16,712 nt of DNA from Gammaproteobacteria bacterium (GCA_029857925.1 JAOUGF010000005.1:1-16712), one strand, 5' to 3'. Counted from the first letter of the stretch, positions 6,406-14,786 are shown. The notes: generated by a model not told the origin, from the letters alone. Translations and numbers: made by a program.

Positions 6406-7146
6406 CTAGGTGATGTAGCCCTTTAGTTTTAACTCAATATTTCTCGGATTTTCCCCCTCTGCGATAGAAATCACACCCTCGATCATTATTAATTTTATTT
6501 TCAATTGCAACATAACAATGGCTTTCAATTTACTTGCGAGTGGAATCAGAATGAGATTCGCCATGCCCACACCGTATACAGTTGCGACAAATGCGGTTGC
6601 GATACCCGCGCCTAGGGTAGTAGGATCCGCAAGGTTTTCCATCACATGAATGAGTCCCATTACCGCACCGATAATGCCAACGGTAGGCGTGTATCCGCCC
6701 ATCGCTTCATATAATTTCGCTGCGGCCAAATCCGCAGCCTCCCTTTGCTCCATTTCTACTTCCATAATTCCTCTTATTGTGTCTGGTTCGCTGCCATCCA
6801 CCAGCAACTGCAATCCCTTTTTAGCAAACTGGTCTTTTTCTTTATCCGCAACGCCCTCTAACCCGAGAAGGCCTTCTTTACGCGCAATTTGACTCCAATT
6901 TACTATTTTTTTTATTAATGCATTCACCTCTTGTGTGGGTGGAAAAATCGACCACATCAACATTCCTATCGCACGCTTAAACGTATCCATTGGCGCCTGC
7001 ACCAAAACCGCGCCAAGCGTACCGCCAACCACTATCAAAAACGCTGGTGCATTAACCAATGAACTTGCATGACCGCCTTCCAATGCTTGCCCAAGCAACA
7101 GCATACCCACGCCGCCCAAGAGTCCAGCAATAGTAAGTATGTCCAT
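6406..7146 (-). CDS. motC: Flagellar stator protein MotC (MotA/PomA family)
   Basis: MotC forms the ion channel of the stator with MotD and drives rotation through contacts with FliG. The 246-aa product has four membrane helices: about 4-20 and 32-51 near the N-terminus, and about 150-172 and 182-205 after the cytoplasmic loop. The loop contains the charged ARKEGLLGLE segment used for rotor contact, and the third helix contains GGYTPTVGIIGAVMGL with its conserved Pro. The length is usual for the PomA/MotC branch. The start is ATG 7146, one base after the cheB stop, with AGGGAAA about 11 nt upstream. The high similarity of the MotA family makes the pomA name an alternative, but the position in the che operon favours motC. 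Confidence 0.95.
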   Translation of the reverse strand: MDILTIAGLLGGVGMLLLGQALEGGHASSLVNAPAFLIVVGGTLGAVLVQAPMDTFKRAIGMLMWSIFPPTQEVNALIKKIVNWSQIARKEGLLGLEGVADKEKDQFAKKGLQLLVDGSEPDTIRGIMEVEMEQREAADLAAAKLYEAMGGYTPTVGIIGAVMGLIHVMENLADPTTLGAGIATAFVATVYGVGMANLILIPLASKLKAIVMLQLKIKLIMIEGVISIAEGENPRNIELKLKGYIT

Positions 7147-7147
7147 G

Positions 7148-8308
7148 CTATATATTTCCCTGTGAAAGCTTCTCGCCTATCTCTTGAAGTGACAAGATAT
7201 TGTCAGCGATCCCGGCTTGAGCAATCGCGGCGGGCATACCATAGACCACACAAGTTGCCTGATCTTGTGCCCAAATCTGAGCCCCAAGGGACTTCAATTT
7301 TTTAGCGCCTTCGCGGCCATCCGCGCCCATTCCGGTTAAGACAATCGCAAGTACACGGCCACCAAACACCTCCGCAACCGAATTAAAGGTAACGTCTACC
7401 GACGGTTTATATGTCATTCCGGGTGCGCTTTCTTCAATTTTTATTACTGTTTCCATTCCCCTTTTTTGAATTCGCATTTGCTTTCCGCCTGGCGCCAAAT
7501 ACGCAATACCTGGATGCAGAACGTCGCCATCGGCTGCTTCTTTTACTTGAATTTTTGAAATCTGATTCAACCTTTGGGCAAACGCCGTAGTAAATGCCCC
7601 TGGCATATGCTGTACGAGTAATATTGGCTTGGAAAACTTTTCTGGTAGATGAGTTAAAACCGACTGCAACGCTACTGGGCCACCTGTCGATGTACCTATC
7701 GCCACTGCGGATATGTCGTTTAGTCCATGCCAAGAACTGTGTACAACTTTCATCCCGTCAGTGGACTTTTCCAATGATTGCGGATGCGTCGACTTTGAAC
7801 TTTCTTTCACCAATGGTTCTGGTATCTTTCTGACAGATGCATCAGAGAATTTCTTTTCAATCACTTTCACATGGTTTGGCAAAGGAGAAGGTTTGAGCAG
7901 CGCTTTTCTACCATGCAGACCTATTTCTCTAACTTTATCTCTTAGCATTTGCTTCGCTAGATTGTGGTCACTCGAAATATCTTCGAATCGCTTTGGTAGA
8001 TAATCAACTGCGCCGGCCTCCAACGCCTCAAAAGTTGCTTTTGCACCCTCCGTCGTTAACGAAGAAAACATCAATATCGGAACTGGCGCCACCGCCATTA
8101 TTCTTTTTACGGCCGTAATACCGTCCATCACAGGCATTTCAATATCCATGGTAACAACGTCGGGCTTAAGTTTGAGTGTTTTCTCTACCGCGATTAAACC
8201 GTTCTCCGCAGTGTCTATAACCTCTATCTGACTGTCACCGTTCAAGATATCGGCAATTCTGCGTCTAAAAAAACCTGAATCATCTACGATAAGCACTTTG
8301 ATCGTCAT
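7148..8308 (-). CDS. cheB: Receptor methylesterase/deamidase CheB
   Basis: CheB removes methyl groups from receptor glutamyl esters and deamidates receptor glutamines during adaptation; phosphorylation by CheA activates it. The N-terminal receiver domain (about 1-120) has Asp9/Asp10, the phospho-acceptor Asp55 in TMDIEMP, and Lys106. The C-terminal esterase domain (about 198-380) carries the Ser-His-Asp triad: Ser207 in GTSTGG, His234 in VQHMPG and Asp330 in TGMGADG. The linker (about 121-197) is long and polar, and the total of 386 aa exceeds the roughly 350 of the enteric enzyme. The start is ATG 8308 with GAGGGCGG 5-7 nt upstream. It is 9 nt after cheA. No cheR for the opposing methyltransferase lies in this window. 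Confidence 0.96.
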   Translation of the reverse strand: MTIKVLIVDDSGFFRRRIADILNGDSQIEVIDTAENGLIAVEKTLKLKPDVVTMDIEMPVMDGITAVKRIMAVAPVPILMFSSLTTEGAKATFEALEAGAVDYLPKRFEDISSDHNLAKQMLRDKVREIGLHGRKALLKPSPLPNHVKVIEKKFSDASVRKIPEPLVKESSKSTHPQSLEKSTDGMKVVHSSWHGLNDISAVAIGTSTGGPVALQSVLTHLPEKFSKPILLVQHMPGAFTTAFAQRLNQISKIQVKEAADGDVLHPGIAYLAPGGKQMRIQKRGMETVIKIEESAPGMTYKPSVDVTFNSVAEVFGGRVLAIVLTGMGADGREGAKKLKSLGAQIWAQDQATCVVYGMPAAIAQAGIADNILSLQEIGEKLSQGNI

Positions 8309-8317
8309 ATACCGCCC

Positions 8318-10384
8318 TCAACGCCTCTTTGCGTGTGCACGTATTAAACTTGGCACGTCGAGAATCAATGCAATTCTACCATCTCCGGTGATCGTTGCAC
8401 CTGCGAGCCCGGCTACACCGTGTAACAATGAACCAAGCGGTTTAATGACCACTTCTTCTTGACCAATCAGTTGCTCAACTACAAATCCTACTTTGTGATT
8501 TCCAACATTTACTACAACGACATGACCATGATCTGTATAGTTATCATTGCTTGTCTTATCAACCAGCCAGTTTTTCAGCTGAAAAATCGGTAACACCTTT
8601 TCCCTAATCATCACCACTTTCTGGCCGTCTATACTTTTTGTTTTCTTCAAGTCCAAGTTAAATATTTCATTTACACTTACTAGTGGAAAAGCGAATATCT
8701 GCTGTCCCAACATCACCATCAATGTCGGCATAATCGCAAGCGTAAGTGGAACTTTAATGATAATTTTTGTTCCTTCGCCCTTTTTAGACTCGATATCTAC
8801 GGTGCCATTAAGTTGTGTAATGCGTGTTTTAACTACATCCATCCCGACGCCACGACCTGAAATGTCGGATATCTGTTGTTTGGTTGAAAAACCTGGTGCA
8901 AAAATTAGGCTAAAGCATTCTTTGTCAGTCAGTCTTGCAGCGGCGTCTATATCCATAATTCCTTTTTCAACCGCCTTATCACGCAACACAGCGGGGTCCA
9001 TGCCTCCGCCATCGTCACTTATGATTAAAAGAATGTGATCACCTTCTTGCTCTGCAGCAAGCAAGAGATGGCCTGCATGTGACTTTCCTGCTGCCTCTCT
9101 TATTTTCGGAATTTCTATGCCATGGTCAACGGCGTTTCTGACCAAGTGTACCAACGGGTCTGCTAACGCTTCAACAAGGTTTTTATCTAAATCGGTTTCT
9201 TCGCCTTGCATCTCCAGAATCACTTCTTTTTCAAGATGCCTCGCCAAATCCCTTACCACCCTAGGAAATCGCCCGAACACTTTTTTTATGGGCTGCATTC
9301 TCGTTTTCATGACAGCGGTTTGTAGATCCGCTGTAACCAAATCCAGGTTACCAATAGCCTGTGCTACTTCTTCATTGCCCAACGCGCTTTCCAAAGTCAC
9401 CAACCGATTCCGTACAAGTACCAATTCACCAACCATATTCATAATGTCATCTAGGCGCTTCGTGTCCACTCTTACTGTGGTTTCCGCCTGTGAATCTGCG
9501 CCACCTTGCTCTTGTTTCGCTTCTATTTTCTTCGTGCCCTGTTTGGTTTCGCTGTCGACAGGCCGCGGCGAGGAATTGCCCGGAGCGTTGCTTGCTTTTT
9601 GAATCGGTTTAGTGTTGGACTCAGCGCTTGCCGTATTCTTTTGTATGGATGCAACAACACCTGTTGCTTCAGTTGCAGACAGTGAAGTTTTAACAGAAGG
9701 CTGTAATTTATCCAGCAATTTTTCAAATTCTTCTTCCGTAATCTCACTGGCGTTCTCTTCTATCTTCATTGGCTCCGCCGTCGGACCCTTACCCTGACCA
9801 TGCAGGTTGTCTAGCAGATTCTCGAATTCGGAGTCGGATATGTTATCACCGCTACCTTTGATTTCTGATTTAATCGCCTGAATGACCTCCGCCATTTCAT
9901 GTTCACTAACACCTGCTATTGGTGTTGTGCTTGTGGCTGGAATAGATTGAGGCTGCGCATGTGTAACGGTTTGTGTGCCGCCGGATTTATCGGAACCTTG
10001 CTTGGATAACAAATCCTTTAACTGACTGACAAGTCCACGATCCGCTGGCTTAGGTTCTTCACCAGATCTCACCGTACTGAACATGTTATTTAAAGAATCT
10101 AATACTCTTAAAATAACATCCATCAGTTGGGCATCGACATTTCTTTCACCCTGCCTTAATTGATTAAAGACGTCTTCAGAAACATGACAAATTTCTACCA
10201 GGCTGGTTAGGTTTAAAAAGCTCGCGCCACCTTTTATAGTATGAAAGCCTCTAAATACGGCGTTGAGTAGCTCTTTGTCTTCCGGTTGTTTTTCGAGCGT
10301 GACTAACTGTTCACCGAGTTGTTCAAGTATCTCCCCAGCTTCTACCAGAAAATCCTGTAGTATTTCATCATCAGCGTCGAACAA
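8318..10384 (-). CDS. cheA: Chemotaxis histidine kinase CheA
   Basis: CheA autophosphorylates in response to receptors and passes phosphate to CheY and CheB. The 688-aa product has an N-terminal HPt domain (P1, about 1-105) with His48 in FRGFHTIKGGASF. A long polar linker (about 106-300) lacks an obvious globular P2 domain but holds two near-repeats, ISDSEFENLLDNL and ITEEEFEKLLDKL. After it come the dimerisation helices (about 303-365) and the ATPase domain with the N box at 404-426, DDGGGMD (457-463), FAPGFSTKQ (495-503) and GRGVGMD (510-516). A CheW-like P5 domain follows (about 548-684). The start is TTG 10384: CAGGGA lies 8 nt upstream, and the first in-frame stop upstream leaves no ATG. 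The gene begins 34 nt after cheZ. Confidence 0.96.
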   Translation of the reverse strand: MFDADDEILQDFLVEAGEILEQLGEQLVTLEKQPEDKELLNAVFRGFHTIKGGASFLNLTSLVEICHVSEDVFNQLRQGERNVDAQLMDVILRVLDSLNNMFSTVRSGEEPKPADRGLVSQLKDLLSKQGSDKSGGTQTVTHAQPQSIPATSTTPIAGVSEHEMAEVIQAIKSEIKGSGDNISDSEFENLLDNLHGQGKGPTAEPMKIEENASEITEEEFEKLLDKLQPSVKTSLSATEATGVVASIQKNTASAESNTKPIQKASNAPGNSSPRPVDSETKQGTKKIEAKQEQGGADSQAETTVRVDTKRLDDIMNMVGELVLVRNRLVTLESALGNEEVAQAIGNLDLVTADLQTAVMKTRMQPIKKVFGRFPRVVRDLARHLEKEVILEMQGEETDLDKNLVEALADPLVHLVRNAVDHGIEIPKIREAAGKSHAGHLLLAAEQEGDHILLIISDDGGGMDPAVLRDKAVEKGIMDIDAAARLTDKECFSLIFAPGFSTKQQISDISGRGVGMDVVKTRITQLNGTVDIESKKGEGTKIIIKVPLTLAIMPTLMVMLGQQIFAFPLVSVNEIFNLDLKKTKSIDGQKVVMIREKVLPIFQLKNWLVDKTSNDNYTDHGHVVVVNVGNHKVGFVVEQLIGQEEVVIKPLGSLLHGVAGLAGATITGDGRIALILDVPSLIRAHAKRR

Positions 10385-10418
10385 CGTATCAGTCCCTGCA
10401 AGGTTAATCTATCCGTCA

Positions 10419-11162
10419 TTAAAATCCAAAACTAGCCAACAACGTGTCCACCTCATCCTGTCCTTTTACCGCTGAACTGGATTCCAATCCCGGTATTTGC
10501 GGCCCGGCAAGTTCCTCTTGCAGTGGCACCTGAGAACCGTTTGAGAAACGCTTTCCGCCTGCCAATTTAATCAAATTAACCAAATTCTTTTCGACTTCGT
10601 CTACCAGGTGTATTACCTTCTTTATAATTTGCCCGGTAAGATCTTGAAAGTCCTGAGCCATCAATATGTCCTTCAAGTGACCCTCAACCGCCGCTATTTC
10701 ATCGTTGTTTTTGTTAAAATAGTCGCCCAAGTGTTTTCCGAACACACGAAATTCATCCGGTTGCATCTCTCTCTTGGTAAACCTTTGCCACTGCTCAGAA
10801 AGGTCTTTCGACGTTTGTAAAAGGGTAGAACACAGCGGCAGTGCGGCTTCTACTGCATTTAGCGTTCTGGTTGCAGACTGGTCGGTCATTTCTATAACGT
10901 GTTTCAGTCGCACTCTCGCATCCGGCATGTCTTCCACGGCGATCGACGCGATACGATCATCCAGCATAAAATTCTTCAATGCTTCGTGCAATTCCCGAGT
11001 AAGCTTTCCTAATTCCTGAAATAGGTATGACTCACGCATTCCAGCCATATTAAGCACAATAATGTCTGCATCGTCAGACCGACCCTGTTCCAGGGCGTTT
11101 ACAAGATCTTTCGCTAGATTTAACCTTCCTTGTTGGTAATCTAGTACATCTGTATTGTCCAT
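10419..11162 (-). CDS. cheZ: CheY-P phosphatase CheZ
   Basis: CheZ speeds dephosphorylation of CheY-P and so ends the tumble or reversal signal. The 247-aa product is almost all helical. It has the long hairpin helix containing ILMAQDFQDLTGQIIKKV (about 166-183), the stretch that carries the catalytic Gln in the family. After a flexible linker (about 202-232) it ends in QDEVDTLLASFGF, the C-terminal peptide that docks on CheY. The length is somewhat above that of the enteric protein, as in Pseudomonas. The start is ATG 11162 with AGGA about 11 nt upstream. The gene lies 13 nt after cheY, so both are probably translated from one message in similar amounts. Confidence 0.95.
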   Translation of the reverse strand: MDNTDVLDYQQGRLNLAKDLVNALEQGRSDDADIIVLNMAGMRESYLFQELGKLTRELHEALKNFMLDDRIASIAVEDMPDARVRLKHVIEMTDQSATRTLNAVEAALPLCSTLLQTSKDLSEQWQRFTKREMQPDEFRVFGKHLGDYFNKNNDEIAAVEGHLKDILMAQDFQDLTGQIIKKVIHLVDEVEKNLVNLIKLAGGKRFSNGSQVPLQEELAGPQIPGLESSSAVKGQDEVDTLLASFGF

Positions 11163-11175
11163 AAAACGGTGCGTC

Positions 11176-11571
11176 CTATAACTTTGTCGCGTTGATTCTC
11201 TCGAATATTTTATCTATTTTTTCCTTCAACGTAGTTGCAGTAAATGGTTTTACAATGTAACCATTGACTCCCGCCTCAGCCGCTTCCACAATCTGTTCAC
11301 GCTTTTGTTCCGCAGTCACCATTAGCACAGGAAGGGTCACTAGATTGGGGTCGGCACGTACGTTTTTTAGCAACTGTATGCCGGTCATACCCGGCATATT
11401 CCAATCCGTAATAAGAAATTCATAAGCCCCAGCCTTCAACATGGGTAGGGCCCGTTCTCCATCATCTGCCTCATCGACGTTCGCATAACCTAAATCTCGC
11501 AGTAGATTTTTTATGATACGTCTCATCGTCGAAAAATCGTCAACGACCAATATTTTCATGTTCTTGTGCAA
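11176..11571 (-). CDS. cheY: Chemotaxis response regulator CheY
   Basis: CheY is phosphorylated by CheA and binds the FliM/FliN switch to alter flagellar rotation. The 131-aa single receiver domain has Asp11/Asp12, the phospho-acceptor Asp56 in TDWNMPG, Thr86, Tyr105 and Lys108 in VKPF, which is the complete active-site set. The start chosen is TTG 11571: GGAGGT lies 6 nt upstream, and the resulting M-x-K-N-M-K-I-L opening resembles Vibrio and Shewanella CheY. ATG 11559 would drop four residues but stands 18 nt from that Shine-Dalgarno. The gene begins the chemotaxis operon, 230 nt after fliA, and a possible sigma-28 promoter lies upstream. Confidence 0.96.
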   Translation of the reverse strand: MHKNMKILVVDDFSTMRRIIKNLLRDLGYANVDEADDGERALPMLKAGAYEFLITDWNMPGMTGIQLLKNVRADPNLVTLPVLMVTAEQKREQIVEAAEAGVNGYIVKPFTATTLKEKIDKIFERINATKL

Positions 11572-11617
11572 GGTGTGACCTCCATAGGTAACGTTGTCAC
11601 TGGCACTCCAATCCTAT

Positions 11618-11644
11618 ATGTCGCCAATACTTAAAAAAAGTTAA
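11618..11644 (-). promoter_or_regulatory. Candidate sigma-28 promoter for the cheY operon
   Basis: On the minus strand TTAACTTT (6 of 8 with TAAAGTTT) at 11644-11637 is followed by an 11-nt spacer and GGCGACAT (5 of 8 with GCCGATAA) at 11625-11618. The position would give a leader of about 40 nt before TTG 11571. The match is moderate, but flagellar late promoters are expected here because che and mot genes belong to the FliA regulon in relatives. Confidence 0.35.
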
Positions 11645-11801
11645 ATCTATTTTCTAGCTTCAACCTTTGTAGTTGGCATAAAAGTAATTTTTTACGATCT
11701 TTATCAGACAAGACTAAACCCATTTTTTCGCAGTTCTCTACACATAACAGGTTGTAGTATTTGTTTTCTGATCGGCAACCTCTATAAAATCATCTATCAG
11801 C

Positions 11802-12533
11802 CTAAGGTTTATTCCAGTGTGCCATTCTGGCCTGAAGACGCACCACCGCTTGACTGTGTATTTGACAGACCCGAGACTCACTAACGCCAAGCACCTCGCC
11901 AATTTCGCGTAAATTTAACTCTTCGTCATAATAAAGCGCCATCACCAGCCGCTCCCGCTCAGGTAAACTGGCAATAGCTTCGGCCAAACTACGCTTAAAA
12001 TCATCCTGTTGCACGCCATCGAGGGGACCCATTTGGTGGGACGCATAACTTTCCATGAAATCGTCATCCCCTGCGCCCATGTCCTCATAACTTAATACTC
12101 TATAACCGACTCCGTCTTGCAAGACTTTGTGATATTCACTAAGTGATAACCCAAGCTTATCCGCAACTTCCTGATCACGCGCATCCCGTCCAGTTTGATG
12201 TTCTATGGTACGTATCGCTTCCGCGACAACCCGTGCTTTCTTATGAACAGAACGCGGTGCCCAGTCACTACGGCGAATTTCGTCTAACATCGCTCCCCGT
12301 ATTCTGATTCCCGCGTAGGTTTCAAAACTAGCGCCCTGAGTCGCATCATAATTTCTAGAGGCCTCCAGCAGGCCTATCATACCTGCTTGAATAAGATCAT
12401 CGCGCTGTACACTAGGCGGGAGTCTACTGATAAGGTGATACGCAATACGCTTCACCAACGGACCGTGCTTTGTAACGATCTCTTCGTCTGTAAGCGCTTT
12501 TTGACTCTCAGCGTAAATCGCGAGTCCATTCAT
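11802..12533 (-). CDS. fliA: Flagellar sigma factor FliA (sigma-28)
   Basis: FliA directs RNA polymerase to late flagellar and chemotaxis promoters and is held inactive by FlgM until the hook is finished. The 243-aa product has sigma region 2 (about 20-95) with DDLIQAGMIGLLEASRNYD and FETYAGIRIRGAMLDEIR. Region 3 follows at about 96-170. Region 4 (about 185-240) has a helix-turn-helix, LREIGEVLGVSESRVCQIHSQA. ATG 12533 was chosen: GGAGG lies 7 nt upstream and the codon overlaps the fleN stop as ATGA, which implies coupled translation. The frame is open to 12623, but the extra 30 residues lie inside fleN and are unlike any sigma-28 N-terminus. Its likely targets in this window are the promoters proposed ahead of cheY and fapA. 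Confidence 0.96.
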   Translation of the reverse strand: MNGLAIYAESQKALTDEEIVTKHGPLVKRIAYHLISRLPPSVQRDDLIQAGMIGLLEASRNYDATQGASFETYAGIRIRGAMLDEIRRSDWAPRSVHKKARVVAEAIRTIEHQTGRDARDQEVADKLGLSLSEYHKVLQDGVGYRVLSYEDMGAGDDDFMESYASHQMGPLDGVQQDDFKRSLAEAIASLPERERLVMALYYDEELNLREIGEVLGVSESRVCQIHSQAVVRLQARMAHWNKP

Positions 12534-13366
12534 ACAATTACCTCCGGATTTCTGCGACTCGCCTTGACTAACCGCTCGACAAAAAACTCTAAGTGACCTG
12601 CGGCCGTCGCTGGCAATGGCCATTTATCGGCGCGCAAAGCCAGATTCTTAAACGCTATCGCGGATTTACTACGTGGATAGGCGTCCACTATACTTTTCTG
12701 CTTTTGCAATGCCCTTTTTAGTTGGTCATCATAAGGTATGTGCCCTGCATACTCGATGCGCATATCCATAAACTTAAGCGCAGTCTGCGCCAATTTTTCG
12801 TATAATATTCGACCGCTTGCAGCCGATTGAACCATATTGGACAGAACCCTACAGCTTGCTACGCCGTGTTCCCGACTTAATACCTTCACCATAGCATAAG
12901 CGTCCGTCAGAGAAGCAGGCTCCTCACACGCGACCACCAATACCTCTTGTGCGGCTCTGCAAAAATGTCCTACGTTTCTGGAAATTCCCGCGCCTGTGTC
13001 TATTATCAACACGTCCATATCTAATGTTAATTCACTAAACGCTTGAATTAGTCCTGCGCTCTGCATGTCACTGAGGTGCGACATAAACTGTAGACCCGAT
13101 CCCCCTGGAATTATGGATATTCCTTGTGGACCTTTTATAATAATGTCGGAAATATCCAATTCCCCAATAAGCACATGGGACAAATTGTATTTGGGCGTCA
13201 ATCCGAGCAAAACGTCCACGTTTGCTAGGCCGAAATCTGCGTCTAGGATGCATACTTTTTTTCCTTGTAACGCCAACGCCACTGCGAGATTCACTGCGAC
13301 ATTTGTCTTCCCAACGCCACCCTTTCCACTTGTAACAGCAATAGTTCTGATCGGTATTGATTTCAC
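12530..13366 (-). CDS. fleN: Flagellar number regulator FleN/FlhG (MinD-like ATPase)
   Basis: FleN (FlhG) is a MinD-type ATPase that limits flagellar number and antagonises the master regulator FleQ/FlrA and FlhF. The 278-aa product has the deviant Walker A KGGVGKT at 15-21, the Walker A' LDADFGLANVDVLLGL at 41-56, and LIIDTGAGI, where relatives usually have D-T-A-A-G. The C-terminal GHLEFFVERLVKASRR segment is the amphipathic membrane-targeting helix. The start is GTG 13366 with GAGG 11 nt upstream; no ATG fits, and the frame upstream of it offers no better start before the flhF stop. The N-terminus has no DQAxxLR motif, which in FlhG of Vibrio and Bacillus contacts FlhF; as I recall, Pseudomonas FleN also lacks it. 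The gene is 31 nt after flhF and overlaps fliA by 4 nt. Confidence 0.95.
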   Translation of the reverse strand: MKSIPIRTIAVTSGKGGVGKTNVAVNLAVALALQGKKVCILDADFGLANVDVLLGLTPKYNLSHVLIGELDISDIIIKGPQGISIIPGGSGLQFMSHLSDMQSAGLIQAFSELTLDMDVLIIDTGAGISRNVGHFCRAAQEVLVVACEEPASLTDAYAMVKVLSREHGVASCRVLSNMVQSAASGRILYEKLAQTALKFMDMRIEYAGHIPYDDQLKRALQKQKSIVDAYPRSKSAIAFKNLALRADKWPLPATAAGHLEFFVERLVKASRRNPEVIV

Positions 13367-13397
13367 TAAAGATATGTCCTCAGTAATTTGAATTCGG

Positions 13398-14786
13398 TTA
13401 TCTTTCTTCTACGTACTGCGCAAACCCACCCGCCATCAATTCAACAGTATCTTTCTCTAACCATTGTTTATTCTGTTTCCATAAATTAAATGCATAGTCA
13501 ACAATGTAAGATGGATCTGCACGATGCAAATCCTCTGGTACTCGTTGCCCGTCCGCAATATACGCCACTGGCAATTTTTGCGAAATCAACTCACTGAGAA
13601 TAGCACCCAATGCGGTTGTCTCGTCCAACTTCGTTAGAATCACACCGCTCAGCGATCTCGGTTGAAATCTCTGTATTGTTTCTTTTAATACTGAACCTGT
13701 AATATTCGCAGCCAAGACAAGACAGGTTTTAATCGCCGACGACTCGTCATTGAAAAAACCTGAAAATTCATCAATACGACCATCCCGTTGACCGACACCT
13801 GCAGTATCAAGTAAAATTAGTTTTTTTCCGTAATTTTCCTTAAGTATCTGCTGTAATTCAGTAACTGTGCTAGCGGTACGCGCAGGGACACCAAGTATGC
13901 GGCCATATATCTTTAGATTTTCATACGCACCGATTCTATAGTTGTCAAGATTTATCAGCGCAAGTTGATTCTTCCCGTGACGCATTACAAACTTCGCAGC
14001 GAGTTTTGCGATGGATGTTGTCTTACCGACGCCTGTCGGCCCGACAAATGCGACTACTCCGCCGTCGTCTAACAAATCACCTGGATAACTACTCATCCAT
14101 TTCGACAAATAGCTCTTTACTTGCGGAAATGTTTGTTCGCTGCTTTTTGCACTAATGACGGAAAATAGCCTGCGTATAATCATAGGAGAAAATGACATTT
14201 CCAAAAGATTTTTTAGTAACTCATGTCTTTCAGGCTCGGATCTAATCGCGTCTGCGATGGTATTAGAAGCAAGCTGGGCTTGTATCAGGTTGCGCAAACT
14301 TTGCAATTCTGACTTCACTTGATCGAATATTTCCCGTTGCTCAACGATGTTATCTTGCGAAACTCGGTTAGATGTACCCTGCACTTCGACAACGCTCGAC
14401 GATATTTGAGGGCTAGACACAACAGATGGGTCCCGCTCAATGTTTCGAACATTGATTCGCTCAGGCGATGGCGGTAGGTCATTACTTTGGCGGGGAGAAT
14501 TATTTGCGTTGCCTTTTGGGCGACTACGCAGGGGATGTTCAACTCTTTCTAACTTATCTGTTTCATTCCTTATCGGTACACGCCGAATACCACCTGCACC
14601 AATAGTATCCATTTTTTCTTCTATTTTACTTTCGGTAATTTCCTCGGGTTCTTCAATTGCAACAATAATTTCAACCCCCTCGGAAGTTGTTTTATTGCCG
14701 ACGATGACCGCGTCCGGACCTATTCGATCGCGCACTAAACTCATCGCTTGGCGCATATCCGGCGCGAAAAATCGCTTTAACTTCAT
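13398..14786 (-). CDS. flhF: Polar flagellum placement GTPase FlhF
   Basis: FlhF is an SRP-type GTPase that marks the pole where the flagellum is built. The 462-aa product has an N-terminal B domain beginning MKLKRFFAPDMRQAM and then a long polar, low-complexity stretch (about 50-145). The N domain follows (about 150-235), and then the G domain with G1 GPTGVGKTT (249-257), DNYRIGAYENL (281-291), G3 DTAG (327-330) and G4 TKLDE (385-389). All GTP-binding motifs are intact. The start is ATG 14786 with AGGA about 10 nt upstream, 56 nt after the flhA stop. It is placed with its regulators fleN and fipA, the usual polar-flagellum cluster. Paralogues Ffh and FtsY are excluded by the B domain, the context and the absence of an M domain. 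Confidence 0.96.
   Translation of the reverse strand: MKLKRFFAPDMRQAMSLVRDRIGPDAVIVGNKTTSEGVEIIVAIEEPEEITESKIEEKMDTIGAGGIRRVPIRNETDKLERVEHPLRSRPKGNANNSPRQSNDLPPSPERINVRNIERDPSVVSSPQISSSVVEVQGTSNRVSQDNIVEQREIFDQVKSELQSLRNLIQAQLASNTIADAIRSEPERHELLKNLLEMSFSPMIIRRLFSVISAKSSEQTFPQVKSYLSKWMSSYPGDLLDDGGVVAFVGPTGVGKTTSIAKLAAKFVMRHGKNQLALINLDNYRIGAYENLKIYGRILGVPARTASTVTELQQILKENYGKKLILLDTAGVGQRDGRIDEFSGFFNDESSAIKTCLVLAANITGSVLKETIQRFQPRSLSGVILTKLDETTALGAILSELISQKLPVAYIADGQRVPEDLHRADPSYIVDYAFNLWKQNKQWLEKDTVELMAGGFAQYVEER

Noticed and set aside
7434..7733. Minus-strand 99-codon frame inside cheB
   Set aside because: It is a shifted-frame shadow of an intact cheB with an Arg/Ser-rich, non-protein-like composition.
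9117..9602. Plus-strand 161-codon open frame opposite cheA
   Set aside because: It is antisense to conserved CheA domains, Ser/Thr/Cys-rich as antisense frames often are, and has no ribosome-binding site.
12534..12623. N-terminal extension of FliA to 12623
   Set aside because: It lies inside fleN, resembles no sigma factor N-terminus, and ATG 12533 has GGAGG at 7 nt with the ATGA overlap.
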